From: Ruminococcus sp. AF31-8BH
GTDB taxonomy: Bacteria > Bacillota > Clostridia > Lachnospirales > Lachnospiraceae
DNA length: 64,000 nt
NCBI RefSeq assembly: GCF_003460605.1
Contig: NZ_QTVN01000006.1
Span: forward strand, 178,951-242,950
Direction: 5' to 3'
Shown here in pieces: positions 54,650 to 64,000 of this stretch; the first letter of the stretch is position 1; each line of letters opens with the position of its first letter. The notes under the pieces are model-generated. The model ran no database searches. It was not told the DNA's origin and worked only from the letters and a program-made list of their open reading frames with translations. Made by a program: the position numbers and the translations under genes.

Positions 54650-57600
54650 ATGAGCAATAAATACACTTTAGGAATTGACATTGGTTCCACCACTGTCAAA
54701 ATCGCAATACTTGACGAAAATGACACCCTGCTTTTCGCAGACTACCAGCGTCATTTTGCCAACATCCAGGAGACTCTCGCAGATCTTCTTGAGAAAGCAT
54801 ACGAGAAGCTTGGAGAGCTTACCCTCCATCCTGTGATCACAGGTTCCGGCGGACTTACCCTTGCCAATCACCTTGGGGTTCCTTTTGTCCAGGAGGTTAT
54901 CGCAGTTTCCACTTCCCTTCAGAAGATTGCGCCCCAGACTGACGTAGCCATCGAACTTGGCGGCGAGGATGCCAAGATCATCTACTTCGAAGGCGGCAAT
55001 ATTGAACAGCGTATGAACGGAATCTGCGCAGGCGGTACCGGTTCCTTCATCGACCAGATGGCATCCCTGCTTCAGACAGACGCCACCGGACTGAACGAAT
55101 ACGCGAAGAATTACAAGGCACTTTACCCAATCGCAGCCCGCTGCGGCGTATTTGCCAAGACAGATATCCAGCCCCTGATCAACGACGGTGCTACCAAGGA
55201 AGACCTTTCCGCTTCCATTTTCCAGGCAGTGGTGAACCAGACCATCTCCGGTCTTGCCTGCGGTAAACCCATCCGCGGACATGTTGCATTCCTTGGCGGT
55301 CCTCTTCACTTCCTGGATCAGCTGAAGGCAGCTTTTATCCGTACCCTGAAGCTGGATGACGAACACGCCATCACACCGGAGAATTCCCACCTTTTCGCAG
55401 CCATGGGTTCTGCCATGAACGCTAAAGATGAGGTGACCGTTTCCCTTACCGATATGAAGGACCGCCTGAAGAATTCCATTAAGATGGACTTCGAGGTAGA
55501 ACGTATGGAGCCTCTTTTTGCCACAGAGGAGGATTACAAGGCCTTCAACGAGCGTCAGAGTGCTTACCAGGTAAAGAAGGGCGACCTTTCCCAGTACCAC
55601 GGCAACTGCTATCTGGGTATTGACGCAGGTTCCACCACCACCAAGACTGCTCTTGTAGGCGAGGACGGAACCCTGCTTTATTCCTTCTACAGCAACAACA
55701 ACGGAAGCCCGCTTAAAACAGCTATCCGTTCTATTCAGGAGATTTACAGCCTGCTTCCTGAAGATGCACACATTGCATTTTCCTGTTCCACAGGCTACGG
55801 CGAGGCGCTAATGAAGGCTGCCCTGCTGCTGGATGAGGGCGAGGTTGAGACCGTTTCCCATTACTATGCAGCTGCTTTCTTTGATCCGGAGGTTGACTGT
55901 ATCGTAGATATCGGCGGACAGGATATGAAGTGCATCAAGATCCGCAACCAGACCGTTGACAGCGTACAGCTGAACGAGGCATGTTCCTCTGGCTGCGGTT
56001 CCTTTATTGAAACCTTTGCCAAATCCCTGAACTACTCCGTGCAGGATTTCGCCAAAGCCGCTCTTTTTGCAGAGCATCCTATTGACCTTGGTACCAGATG
56101 TACCGTATTTATGAACTCCAAGGTAAAACAGGCCCAGAAGGAAGGCGCTTCTGTCGCAGATATCTCTGCCGGACTTGCCTACTCTGTTATCAAGAATGCT
56201 CTTTACAAGGTTATCAAGGTTTCCGATGCCAAGGAGCTTGGCAAACACATTGTTGTACAGGGCGGTACCTTCTATAACGACGGTGTTCTTCGAAGCTTTG
56301 AGCGTATTGCAGGCTGCCAGGCCATCCGCCCGGATATTGCTGGAATCATGGGTGCTTTCGGCGCTGCCCTGATTGCCAAGGAGCGTTATCACGCAGAAGG
56401 CCGCGAGACCACCATGCTTTCCATTGACAAGATCAATGAGCTGAAATACACCACCTCCATGGCCAACTGTCACGGATGTACCAACAACTGCCGTCTTACC
56501 ATCAACAAATTCACAGGCGGACGCCAGTTTGTAAGCGGAAACCGCTGCGAGCGCGGTATCGGCAAGGAGAAAAATAAGGATCATATCCCGAACCTTTACG
56601 AATATAAGTACAAGCGTCTGTTCTCCTACGCACCGCTTTCCCCGGAGAAAGCAGTGCGAGGCAAGGTAGGTATCCCGCGTGTACTGAATATGTTTGAGAA
56701 TTATCCTTTCTGGTATACCTTCTTTACAGAGCTGAAATATCAGGTAGTGCTTTCCCCTACCTCCACCAGAAAGATTTATGAACTTGGAATCGAGTCCATT
56801 CCAAGTGAGTCCGAGTGCTATCCTGCCAAGCTTGCCCACGGACATGTGACCTGGCTGCTTCGAAATGGTGTGAAATTTATTTTCTACCCCTGCATTCCTT
56901 ACGAGCGCAACGAATTCCCGGACGCAGTCAACCATTACAACTGTCCGATCGTTACCTCCTATGCAGAGAACATTAAGAACAACGTGGACGAGCTTCATGA
57001 TCCGTCCATTACCTTTATGAACCCATTCCTGGCACTGACCTCCGAGGAAATCGTGACCAAGCGCCTCACTGAGATTTTCCCGGATATCCCGGCTGCTGAG
57101 GTGAAAGCAGCAGCTCACAAAGCCTGGGAAGAAATGGATGCCGTACATAAGGACATTGAGAAAAAGGGCGAGGAGACTCTTCAGTATCTGAAGGAAACAG
57201 GACGAAGAGGAATTGTCCTTGCAGGACGTCCTTACCACATTGACCCGGAGATCCACCACGGTATCCCGGATCTGATCAACAGCTACGGAGTCGCAGTCCT
57301 TACTGAGGATTCTGTTTCCCATCTGGTTCCGGTAGAGCGTCCTATTCGTGTCAATGACCAGTGGATGTACCACTCCAGACTGTATGCAGCTGCAAACTTT
57401 GTTAAGACAAGAGATGACCTGGATTTAATCCAGCTGAACTCCTTTGGATGCGGACTGGATGCAGTTACCACGGATGAGGTTTATGAGATTCTGGACGGCA
57501 GCGGCAAGATTTATACCTGCCTGAAGATTGACGAGGTCAACAACCTTGGTGCAGCCAGAATCCGTGTCAGATCTCTTCTGGCAGCTCTTCGTGCCAAGGA

Positions 57601-58900
57601 TGCACAGAAGAAGGAGCGCACTATCCGCCCGGCTTCTATTGAGAAGGTTTCCTTTACCAAAGAGATGAGAAAGGATTACACCATCCTGTGTCCACAGATG
57701 TCTCCGGTACATTTTTCCCTGCTTGAGGCTGCCTTTAATGCAAATGGCTATCATCTGGAGGTTCTTCCAAATGACAACAAGCACGCCGTTGATGTAGGTC
57801 TGAAATATGTAAACAACGATGCCTGCTATCCCTCCCTGATCGTAGTAGGACAGATTATGGATGCTCTTTTATCCGGCAAATATGACCTGAACAAGACAGC
57901 TGTTATCATGTCCCAGACAGGCGGCGGCTGCCGTGCCTCCAACTACATTGCCTTTATCCGCCGCGCCCTTAAGAAGGCCGGCATGGAGCAGATTCCGGTT
58001 ATTTCCCTTAACTTAAGCGGTCTGGAGAGCAACCCTGGCTTTAAGCTCACTCTTCCACTTGTGAAAGCTGTTGTTTACGCTGCAGTATTCGGCGACATTC
58101 TGATGAAGTGTATTTACCGCATGCGTCCCTATGAGCTTGAGAAGGGCATTGTAAACCGAAAGCACAAGATCTGGGAAAAGCGTGTGATCGCTTTTGTTTC
58201 CGGAGGCTCCTTAAGCCACAGCCAGTTTAAGAAAATGTGCCGTGAGATGGTTCATGATTTTGATACCATTCCCATCAGTGACGAGAAGAAACCTCGTGTA
58301 GGAATTGTAGGAGAGATCCTGGTGAAATTCCTTCCGGCTGCAAACAATCACCTTGCAGAGCTTCTGGAGGCTGAAGGCGCTGAGCCGGTTGTGCCGGATC
58401 TGATCGACTTTATGTCTTACTGCTTCTATAACCAGAACTTTAAGGCAGATAACCTTGGTTTCAAGAAGTCCAAGGCCTTCTTTGGAAATATGGGCATCAA
58501 AGCTATTGACTGGGTAAGAAAGGCTGCAAACGAAGCACTTGCAGAAAGCCGTCATTTCCACCCCACAGCCGATATCCGTGACCTTGCAAAAATGGCCCGC
58601 CCCATTGTTTCTGAGGGCAACCAGACCGGCGAGGGATGGTTCCTTACAGGTGAAATGATGGAACTGATTCACGACAACGTTCCCAATATTGTCTGCATCC
58701 AGCCATTTGCCTGCCTGCCAAACCACATTGTAGGAAAGGGCGTTATCAAGGAAATCCGACGACAGTATCCGAAGGCAAATATTGCAGCCATCGACTACGA
58801 CCCAGGTGCAAGTGAGGTTAACCAGCTGAACCGTATTAAGCTGATGCTTTCTACTGCGCAGAAGAATTTGAAGGCGGAGGAAGAGGCGAAGAACGCGTAA
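54650..58900 (+). CDS. Two-domain 2-hydroxyacyl-CoA dehydratase activase (BadF/BadG/BcrA/BcrD) fused to DUF2229 and HgdB-like parts
   Basis: A 1416-residue cytoplasmic protein. Two ASKHA ATPase domains are present: [16 protein letters not shown] (about 8) and [18 protein letters not shown] (about 322). Cysteine motifs [10 protein letters not shown] (about 440) and CHGCTNNC (about 605) could bind Fe-S. A DUF2229 segment follows ([15 protein letters not shown] about 720), and the C-terminal part has HgdB/activase-like blocks ([33 protein letters not shown]). Related activases drive ATP-dependent electron transfer to a dehydratase; the partner of the large fused form is unknown. GAGGAGG lies 13 bases before the ATG. 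It stands alone between its own promoter and terminator. Confidence 0.87.
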   Translation: MSNKYTLGIDIGSTTVKIAILDENDTLLFADYQRHFANIQETLADLLEKAYEKLGELTLHPVITGSGGLTLANHLGVPFVQEVIAVSTSLQKIAPQTDVAIELGGEDAKIIYFEGGNIEQRMNGICAGGTGSFIDQMASLLQTDATGLNEYAKNYKALYPIAARCGVFAKTDIQPLINDGATKEDLSASIFQAVVNQTISGLACGKPIRGHVAFLGGPLHFLDQLKAAFIRTLKLDDEHAITPENSHLFAAMGSAMNAKDEVTVSLTDMKDRLKNSIKMDFEVERMEPLFATEEDYKAFNERQSAYQVKKGDLSQYHGNCYLGIDAGSTTTKTALVGEDGTLLYSFYSNNNGSPLKTAIRSIQEIYSLLPEDAHIAFSCSTGYGEALMKAALLLDEGEVETVSHYYAAAFFDPEVDCIVDIGGQDMKCIKIRNQTVDSVQLNEACSSGCGSFIETFAKSLNYSVQDFAKAALFAEHPIDLGTRCTVFMNSKVKQAQKEGASVADISAGLAYSVIKNALYKVIKVSDAKELGKHIVVQGGTFYNDGVLRSFERIAGCQAIRPDIAGIMGAFGAALIAKERYHAEGRETTMLSIDKINELKYTTSMANCHGCTNNCRLTINKFTGGRQFVSGNRCERGIGKEKNKDHIPNLYEYKYKRLFSYAPLSPEKAVRGKVGIPRVLNMFENYPFWYTFFTELKYQVVLSPTSTRKIYELGIESIPSESECYPAKLAHGHVTWLLRNGVKFIFYPCIPYERNEFPDAVNHYNCPIVTSYAENIKNNVDELHDPSITFMNPFLALTSEEIVTKRLTEIFPDIPAAEVKAAAHKAWEEMDAVHKDIEKKGEETLQYLKETGRRGIVLAGRPYHIDPEIHHGIPDLINSYGVAVLTEDSVSHLVPVERPIRVNDQWMYHSRLYAAANFVKTRDDLDLIQLNSFGCGLDAVTTDEVYEILDGSGKIYTCLKIDEVNNLGAARIRVRSLLAALRAKDAQKKERTIRPASIEKVSFTKEMRKDYTILCPQMSPVHFSLLEAAFNANGYHLEVLPNDNKHAVDVGLKYVNNDACYPSLIVVGQIMDALLSGKYDLNKTAVIMSQTGGGCRASNYIAFIRRALKKAGMEQIPVISLNLSGLESNPGFKLTLPLVKAVVYAAVFGDILMKCIYRMRPYELEKGIVNRKHKIWEKRVIAFVSGGSLSHSQFKKMCREMVHDFDTIPISDEKKPRVGIVGEILVKFLPAANNHLAELLEAEGAEPVVPDLIDFMSYCFYNQNFKADNLGFKKSKAFFGNMGIKAIDWVRKAANEALAESRHFHPTADIRDLAKMARPIVSEGNQTGEGWFLTGEMMELIHDNVPNIVCIQPFACLPNHIVGKGVIKEIRRQYPKANIAAIDYDPGASEVNQLNRIKLMLSTAQKNLKAEEEAKNA

Positions 58901-59034
58901 AATTTCACCTCCATTAAGGGCGCACCTGAAATGACCTGCTTAGGAGTAGCGGCTGTGAAAACGCTGTGTGCTTGAAATTGGAAATAGCGTGTAGTATGAT
59001 AGCTATTAATATGTTTGAATAATTAATTATATAT

Positions 59035-59096
59035 AAAAATCCCCGTTACCATAAGATTTGCAAAAATTGCATGCTCATGATAACGGGGATTTTTTA
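59035..59096 (+). terminator. Terminator of the activase-family gene
   Basis: AAAATCCCCGTTA and TAACGGGGATTTT pair around a 31-base loop, followed by T residues. Confidence 0.75.
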
Positions 59097-59114
59097 TTCT
59101 ATTTCGTTTACACA

Positions 59115-59280
59115 CTAGAGCATGTTTGAAAAAGGCTTTCTGCAAGATGTGCGTCACAATTTGTGGGAGATTTTGTCCGGATGAGGGCGCCGTAGCGGGC
59201 TACGGCAACCGAATTCGGGAAAAATCTCCCGCAAAGTGGGGCGTGCAGATTGCGGGAATGATTTTTCAAACACGCTCTAG
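59115..59280. mobile_element. Palindromic MITE-like element, 166 bp
   Basis: The terminal repeats CTAGAGCATGTTTGAAAAA (59115-59133) and its reverse complement with one difference (59262-59280) enclose a nearly palindromic body: GGGAGATTTT/AAAATCTCCC and GCCGTAGC/..TACGGC at the centre. No protein is encoded. A related end is upstream of the fructokinase. It looks like a non-autonomous element that forms a cruciform; no target duplication is clear. Confidence 0.8.
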
Positions 59281-59290
59281 CCAATACAAA

Positions 59291-59367
59291 GCATTTCGAC
59301 AGTTGGTCGTTAGTTCACTGGGGTGTTGCACCGACCTGCGTGGAATATCAATTGCCGAAATGCGTCC
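59291..59367. repeat. Diverged copy of the 45551-45618 repeat
   Basis: From 59300 it aligns without gaps to 45551-45618 with about 49 of 68 identical bases. GCATTTCG (59291-59298) and CGAAATGC (59356-59363) frame it as a hairpin. It lies directly next to the MITE. Confidence 0.6.
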
Positions 59368-59385
59368 GCCTGGCTTTTTCTCATT

Positions 59386-61005
59386 TCAAAATGGTAATTT
59401 AGACGCGATTTTCTTCAGGTAGGCGCCGCCGGGCATCATGGCGAATTGTTCGTCGGAGGGCTTGCTTACGGCAAGGTATACGATGAAGTAAGCGATCATT
59501 CCAAGGACAACTGCGATTCCAAGACTGATGAAATTGGAACGGATCAGTTTGTAGATTCCGTAGTAGGAGAATCCGGCAACAGCTGCCATAGGCACAGATG
59601 CAAGCAGCGGATTTAAATACGCGCTTCTCCACGGATTCTTATACTCCATGTATTTCTTCATGGCACGCTCATTAAGCAGACACATGACAACTGCATAAAT
59701 AATCATAGCAATGACAATGGAATAAACTCCAAGGTCCGTCACCAGAAGCAGAATTGCCATGGCAATCACATCCACCACCAGGGCAATGGCCGCATTGATC
59801 ATCGGAATATTGGGCTTGCCGATTCCCTGGAGCACGCCGTTGGAAATATTGGAATTTCCGTTGAGGATGATGGTGATGACACCAAGCATCATCAGCTGCG
59901 CTGCTGCCCCTTCCGTTTTTGGGAACAGAAGCCTGGTAATCGGTCCGGCAAGGACTGCAAGACCAACTGCACATGGAATGGAAATAAACATGCTGATCCA
60001 GGTAGCCCGGTCGATCTTATCTCTTGCGCTGTCCATATCATGCTTGGCATACTGTGCGGAAACCTCCGGAATCATGGAAGTAGGCGCTGTACTTGCAAGG
60101 GTCAGCGGAATATTGATCAGAGTCATATAATAGCCATACTCCGCATACAGGCTTGTGATAGTATCGTGGTCGATCCCCTTAAATCCCTGAATGCCGGAAT
60201 ACATATAACTATTGATAAATCCATTTACATTATAAATAAAAGAACTGAGGATAATAGGCATAACAATGAGGACAATGTTTTTCATGACCTCGCCAGTGGC
60301 CTCATCCCGTGAATTGGTGTCACGAGCCAGTCTCTTATTAATCGTCTTCTTATTGACGCCATACACAAAGAGCATGAACAAAAGCGCAGAAGCAACTCCC
60401 GCACCGGTTCCCATAGTCGCACCAGCGGCTCCCCATGCATTTCGCACAGACTCCTCTGCCCCGCTGAACCGATTCAGCATCACACTGGACATCAGAATGG
60501 CAAAAACAGCTACAAAGCACTGCTCCACAATCTGAGACAAGGAAGTCGGCAGCATATTACGATACGCCTGAAAATACCCGCGGAAGGTACCCAGAATTCC
60601 AGACAGGAAAATGGTCGGCGCCAGCATTTTCAAAGCCAATCTTGCACCGGACATAGACTCTGGCACCAGAATGGAGGAACCAAAGAAACAGAACAGAGCC
60701 ACAACGCCGCCCATTGCCGCAACATAAAGAAGAGCACAGTGGAAAACCTTCTGTGCATCCCGGTAGCGCTTAAAAGCCAGCTTCTCCGCCATGATCTTGG
60801 AAACCGCCTGCGGAATACTGAAGGAGGCAATCATCAGCAGAATAAAATAAACATTCTGGGCATAGTTAAAAAGACCCATACTGCTGTTTCCAAGGGTATT
60901 GGAAAGCGGACTTTTATAAAGCATTCCGATGATCTTGGAAATCAGCGCTGCGATCATCAGGAATGATGCATTTTTTACAAGTGTATTGTCATTCTTTTTC
61001 CCCAT
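59386..61005 (-). CDS. SpoVB/YtgP-like MOP-family flippase
   Basis: A 539-residue membrane protein with about 14 hydrophobic segments. It begins VKNASFLMIAALISKIIGML and has YKSPLSNTLGNSSMGLFNYA, typical of the SpoVB/MurJ-like lipid II or polysaccharide flippase family. It is not in a glycan cluster but at the end of the hisH-hisF-ung operon, three bases after ung, so its substrate is probably a general cell-wall precursor. The N-terminal ATG follows the ung stop closely. Confidence 0.87.
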   Translation of the reverse strand: MGKKNDNTLVKNASFLMIAALISKIIGMLYKSPLSNTLGNSSMGLFNYAQNVYFILLMIASFSIPQAVSKIMAEKLAFKRYRDAQKVFHCALLYVAAMGGVVALFCFFGSSILVPESMSGARLALKMLAPTIFLSGILGTFRGYFQAYRNMLPTSLSQIVEQCFVAVFAILMSSVMLNRFSGAEESVRNAWGAAGATMGTGAGVASALLFMLFVYGVNKKTINKRLARDTNSRDEATGEVMKNIVLIVMPIILSSFIYNVNGFINSYMYSGIQGFKGIDHDTITSLYAEYGYYMTLINIPLTLASTAPTSMIPEVSAQYAKHDMDSARDKIDRATWISMFISIPCAVGLAVLAGPITRLLFPKTEGAAAQLMMLGVITIILNGNSNISNGVLQGIGKPNIPMINAAIALVVDVIAMAILLLVTDLGVYSIVIAMIIYAVVMCLLNERAMKKYMEYKNPWRSAYLNPLLASVPMAAVAGFSYYGIYKLIRSNFISLGIAVVLGMIAYFIVYLAVSKPSDEQFAMMPGGAYLKKIASKLPF

Positions 61006-61008
61006 ATC

Positions 61009-61695
61009 TTAATTTTCCTTTGCAATATTTTCAATCTGCCAGTCAATGGGGGCAAGCCCGTTTTTCTCCAGAAATTCATTGGTCTGGCTGAAATGCCTGC
61101 ATCCGAAAAATCCTCTTGACGCAGACAGCGGGCTTGGATGTGCAGCGGTAAGCACCAGCTGCTTCGGATTGTATAACATGGCTTTCTTCGTCTGGGCAGG
61201 TCTTCCCCAGAGAAGATACACAATAGGACGGTCCTGGTCGTTCAAGGTACGGATCACCGCATCTGTAAACTGTTCCCAGCCGATTCCCCTGTGGGAATTG
61301 GCCTGATGGGCACGCACAGTCAGAACTGTGTTCAGAAGAAGAACTCCCTGCTTCGCCCATTTCTCCAGGCAGCCATTGTCCGGGATATAGCATCCCAGAT
61401 CACTGTGAAGTTCCTTATAAATATTCACCAGAGAGGGCGGAATCTCCACATCCTCACGCACGGAAAAGCACAGGCCATTGGCCTGTCCGTCATTGTGATA
61501 AGGATCCTGTCCCAGAATTACAACCTTCACATCATTTAACGGTGTGAATTCAAACGCATTGAACATATCCTGGGGCGGCGGAAAAATCTTCTTCGTGCGA
61601 TATTCCTCCATCACTGTTTTATATAATTTGGCATAGTAAGGCTGATGAAATTCATCCTTTAAAGCCACCTGCCAGTCTCCTGAAATTTGACCCAT
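61009..61695 (-). CDS. ung: Uracil-DNA glycosylase
   Basis: Removes uracil from DNA by base excision. The 228-residue product has the water-activating Asp motif VVILGQDPYHNDGQANGLCF, the IYKELHSDLG region and the DNA-intercalation loop HPSPLSASRGFFGCRHF, all canonical for family 1 UDG. It lies 28 bases after hisF. Confidence 0.95.
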   Translation of the reverse strand: MGQISGDWQVALKDEFHQPYYAKLYKTVMEEYRTKKIFPPPQDMFNAFEFTPLNDVKVVILGQDPYHNDGQANGLCFSVREDVEIPPSLVNIYKELHSDLGCYIPDNGCLEKWAKQGVLLLNTVLTVRAHQANSHRGIGWEQFTDAVIRTLNDQDRPIVYLLWGRPAQTKKAMLYNPKQLVLTAAHPSPLSASRGFFGCRHFSQTNEFLEKNGLAPIDWQIENIAKEN

Positions 61696-61723
61696 TTACC
61701 AGTCACCTCATCTTATTGTATTG

Positions 61724-62482
61724 TTATCTTCTCACCGGAACGCCTTTTCCCGCAAGATAATCCTTTACCTGGGATATCTCCAGTTCCTTGTAGTGGAACA
61801 AAGAAGCCGCCAGCACTGCATCCGCGCCGCCTTCTGTCAGTCCCTCATAGAAATGCTCCAGAGTTCCCGCGCCGCCAGAAGCGATCACCGGAATGGACAC
61901 CGCGTCAGCCACCGCTCTGGTAAGAGGGATGTCATATCCTGCCTTGGTACCATCGCAGTCCATACTGGTAAGAAGGATTTCCCCGGCTCCAAGAGCCTCC
62001 ACCTTCTTCGCCCACTCTATGGCATCAATGCCTGTATCCAGACGTCCGCCGTGCTTGTAAATATTCCATCCGCCGTCCTCACGCCGTTTGGCATCAATAG
62101 CAACCACCACGCACTGGCTTCCGAACTTGTCCGCTGCCTCCCGGATCAGTTCCGGACGGTCAATAGCCGCAGAGTTCACGGAAATCTTGTCTGCGCCCTC
62201 CCGAAGAAGCCTCTTGAAGTCATCAACAGTACGAATGCCGCCGCCGACTGTAAAAGGAATAAACACATTAGCCGCCACCTTGCGCACCATATCCACCACA
62301 GTGTCACGCTGCTCGCAGGAGGCTGTAATGTCAAGAAATACCACCTCATCCGCTCCAGCCGCATCGTATGCCTTGGCGATCTCCACCGGGTCTCCGGCAT
62401 CCTTCAGATCTACGAAATTCACGCCTTTCACCACTCGCCCATTATTCACATCCAGGCAGGGAATAATTCTCTTCGTAAACAT
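61724..62482 (-). CDS. hisF: Imidazole glycerol phosphate synthase, cyclase subunit
   Basis: TIM-barrel cyclase that, with HisH, makes IGP and AICAR in histidine synthesis. The 252-residue product starts [20 protein letters not shown] (catalytic Asp 11) and has [30 protein letters not shown] (second catalytic Asp) and [13 protein letters not shown]. It begins two bases after hisH. The rest of the his operon is not in the window. Confidence 0.95.
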   Translation of the reverse strand: MFTKRIIPCLDVNNGRVVKGVNFVDLKDAGDPVEIAKAYDAAGADEVVFLDITASCEQRDTVVDMVRKVAANVFIPFTVGGGIRTVDDFKRLLREGADKISVNSAAIDRPELIREAADKFGSQCVVVAIDAKRREDGGWNIYKHGGRLDTGIDAIEWAKKVEALGAGEILLTSMDCDGTKAGYDIPLTRAVADAVSIPVIASGGAGTLEHFYEGLTEGGADAVLAASLFHYKELEISQVKDYLAGKGVPVRR

Positions 62483-62484
62483 CC

Positions 62485-63102
62485 TTATGCCTCCTTCCCA
62501 AGCTTTGCGAAGTTCTCCAGAATCTTAAGACCATATTTGCTGCTCTTCTCCGGATGAAACTGGCAGGCAAAAATATTGTCTTTCTCAACAGAAGCATGAA
62601 TGGTCACGCCGTATTCTGTGGTTGCTTTCACGATCTGGGGATCCTCGGCCTGCAGATAATAGGAATGGACAAAATATACGTATGTCTGCTCCGGGATGCT
62701 CTGAAACAGCCGTCCGTCATTTTGAAGATGAAGGGAATTCCATCCCATGTGGGGAATCTTAAGTCCCTCTGCTGGCGGAATCTTCACGATCCTGCCTTTC
62801 AAAAGTCCAAGTCCCTCCACGCCTGGAGTCTCCTCACTGGACTCAAACAAAAGCTGAAGCCCCAGACAGATTCCAAGAAACGGTGTCTTCTGGTCCGCGA
62901 TCTGGCGGATGACAGGAACAAGACCGAATTTATTCAGATTATTCATGGCGTCTCCAAAGCTTCCCACTCCCGGAAGAATCACTTTATCCGCGTGCAAAAG
63001 CACCTGGGGATCTCTGGAAACCACTGTCTGCTCTCCCAGATAATGAAGAGCTTTTTCCACACTCTTTATGTTGCCGGCGTCATAATCAATTATACCTATC
63101 AT
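62485..63102 (-). CDS. hisH: Imidazole glycerol phosphate synthase, glutamine amidotransferase subunit
   Basis: Class I glutaminase that supplies ammonia to HisF. The 205-residue product starts [19 protein letters not shown] and shows the catalytic Cys loop [17 protein letters not shown], the His-Glu end [14 protein letters not shown], and [13 protein letters not shown]. The start at 63102 has GGAGGAG upstream. Confidence 0.95.
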   Translation of the reverse strand: MIGIIDYDAGNIKSVEKALHYLGEQTVVSRDPQVLLHADKVILPGVGSFGDAMNNLNKFGLVPVIRQIADQKTPFLGICLGLQLLFESSEETPGVEGLGLLKGRIVKIPPAEGLKIPHMGWNSLHLQNDGRLFQSIPEQTYVYFVHSYYLQAEDPQIVKATTEYGVTIHASVEKDNIFACQFHPEKSSKYGLKILENFAKLGKEA

Positions 63103-63143
63103 TCGGGCTCCTCCTGTTGTCGTTTTTTCTAATCCATTCTTAC

Positions 63144-63171
63144 AGTATAGCGCAAAAACAGGCGGTTGCAA
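63144..63171 (-). promoter_or_regulatory. Promoter of the hisH-hisF-ung operon
   Basis: TTGCAA (63166-63171) and TATACT (63144-63149), 16-base spacer, minus strand. The -35 box lies inside the loop of the terminator of the upstream kinase gene. Confidence 0.5.
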
Positions 63172-63201
63172 AGAGCGAATTCCCTGCTGCCGCCTGTTTT
63201 G
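63154..63201 (-). terminator. Terminator after the histidine kinase gene
   Basis: AAAACAGGCGG and CCGCCTGTTTT pair around a 24-base loop, followed by TTTTT on the minus strand. Confidence 0.75.
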
Positions 63202-63276
63202 TTAGTTTGTCCTGTCCTGTCGAAATCCTGTTGCTTTTTTTATTAAAAATCACAAATACAAACTGTGCTTATCTGG

Positions 63277-64000
63277 CTATTTCCGATCCAGAGTAAACCA
63301 GAATTCCACACCGTTGTCAAAATTCTGTACGCCGTATTCTTGATTCATGCCTTCCAAGATTGCTTTTACAATGGAAAGTCCAATGCCGCTGCCGCCGTAT
63401 TCTCTGGTGCGGGCCTTGTCTACCTTGTAGAACTTGTTCCACAGGTTGGGAAGATCTGCCTCCGGGATCGGTGTTCCGGTATTAAATACGGTTACCTTCA
63501 CCTGGGTTTCCAGCTTCAGGATCTTGATTTCCACAATCTTCTCTCCGTCCAGATGGTTCAGGGCGTTGCTTACATAGTTGGTCACAACCTCTTCGGTTTT
63601 GAACTCGTCTGCCCACACATAGATGGGCTCTTTTTCATTGAAAATTACACTGGCTTCTTTCTGGCGGATCATAATGTCCATGGTAGACAATACGCCGTTT
63701 ACCAGCGCTGTAAGGTCAAAACGCTCCATCACAGCCGCATCCTTGCCGGACTCCAGCTGATTCAAGGTCAGAAGATTCTTCACAAGCTTGTTCATCTTGG
63801 AGGCCTCATCAATGATCACATCGCAGTAGAAATCCATGCTTTCCGGGTCATCATTGATATTCTCCTTCAGGCCCTCTGCATAGCCCTGTACCAGTGCAAT
63901 GGGAGTCTTCAATTCATGGGATACGTTATCCAGGAATTCCTTTCGCATCTCATCAATTTTCACCTTATCCGCAATATCCTTCTGCAGTTCATTATTGGCC
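63277..64000 (-). CDS. Sensor histidine kinase, C-terminal part (runs off the window)
   Basis: A two-component sensor. The H-box FLDNVSHELKTPIALVQGY (phospho-accepting His), N-box VVTNYVSNALNH, and the G-box YGGSGIGLSIVKAIL form a complete HisKA and HATPase_c core. The preceding helical part (NNELQKDIADKV) is HAMP-linker-like and continues past 64000, so the sensing domain and start are missing. The ATP-lid block WNKFYKVDKARTREYGG is normal. The response-regulator gene would be further upstream, outside the window. Confidence 0.9.
   Translation of the reverse strand, partial: ANNELQKDIADKVKIDEMRKEFLDNVSHELKTPIALVQGYAEGLKENINDDPESMDFYCDVIIDEASKMNKLVKNLLTLNQLESGKDAAVMERFDLTALVNGVLSTMDIMIRQKEASVIFNEKEPIYVWADEFKTEEVVTNYVSNALNHLDGEKIVEIKILKLETQVKVTVFNTGTPIPEADLPNLWNKFYKVDKARTREYGGSGIGLSIVKAILEGMNQEYGVQNFDNGVEFWFTLDRK

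Noticed and set aside
54668-55771. 367-codon minus-strand frame inside the activase gene
   Set aside because: Antisense shadow of the first ATPase domain; composition (Cys/Val/Gly-rich) is typical for that.
55808-57373. 521-codon minus-strand frame inside the activase gene
   Set aside because: It is fully antisense to a strongly conserved protein; long antisense frames are common in genes with this codon bias. No start signal or domain.

Overview
The window looks like a chromosomal segment of a gut-type Clostridia, most probably Lachnospiraceae. This is inferred from gene content and style: strong AGGAGG ribosome-binding sites, tightly packed operons, two tandem pot (polyamine) ABC systems, a two-activase/DUF2229 giant protein, a SpoVB-like flippase and a GDP-fucose surface-glycan locus. 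Almost everything lies on the minus strand; only an AraC regulator, a homocysteine methyltransferase, a PfkB sugar kinase and the giant activase are on plus. No CRISPR array, rRNA or prophage was seen.

Layout. (1) 1-1756: a damaged IS200/IS605 end (tnpB start plus internally deleted tnpA) abutting a decayed AAA-ATPase/DUF1703-type gene. (2) 2153-8290: a compact operon gmd-fcl-manC-manA-phosphomutase, which together takes fructose-6-P to GDP-L-fucose, with a divergent AraC-type regulator. (3) 9415-25834: a markedly AT-rich surface polysaccharide cluster with bifunctional L-fucokinase/GDP-fucose pyrophosphorylase (Fkp), four GT2/GT4 glycosyltransferases, a fucosyltransferase-like protein, a Wzy-like polymerase, a Wzx-like flippase and an aminotransferase/ATP-grasp/epimerase cassette. 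An IS110-family element is inserted between the flippase and the cassette. (4) 26237-28942: an Rpn-type nuclease and an LCP ligase that could attach the glycan to the wall. (5) 29225-33022: homocysteine S-methyltransferase, a DUF362 ferredoxin protein and PTS enzyme I.

(6) 33131-41021: two consecutive polyamine transporters (potABC, then potAB, a potC-potD fusion and potD). They sit behind a promoter, a multibranched leader RNA that ends in a poly-U terminator-like stem, and a tRNA-Thr(CGT). (7) 41072-45047: a cupin protein, a glycogen branching enzyme-like protein with a repetitive lysine-rich tail, and a fructokinase. (8) 45735-52498: an amino-acid operon leuB-ilvD-ilvB-serC-serA; then yajC and tgt. 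(9) 54650-58900: a 1416-residue 2-hydroxyacyl-CoA dehydratase activase-family protein. (10) 59386-63102: hisH-hisF-ung-spoVB-like; then the 3' part of a sensor histidine kinase running off the window.

The gene-poor stretches (45.1-45.7 kb, 58.9-59.4 kb) hold long inverted repeats: a perfect 27-bp hairpin, a 178-bp foldback and a 166-bp palindromic MITE. The foldback has a diverged partial relative, and the MITE has a solo end, elsewhere in the window. The most interesting unexplained items are the pot leader RNA, the hairpin that appears to bury the IS110 transposase ribosome-binding site together with that element's roughly 0.5 kb non-coding 3' flank, the palindromic repeats, and the double (de novo plus salvage) GDP-fucose supply coupled to an unusual aminosugar/ATP-grasp cassette.
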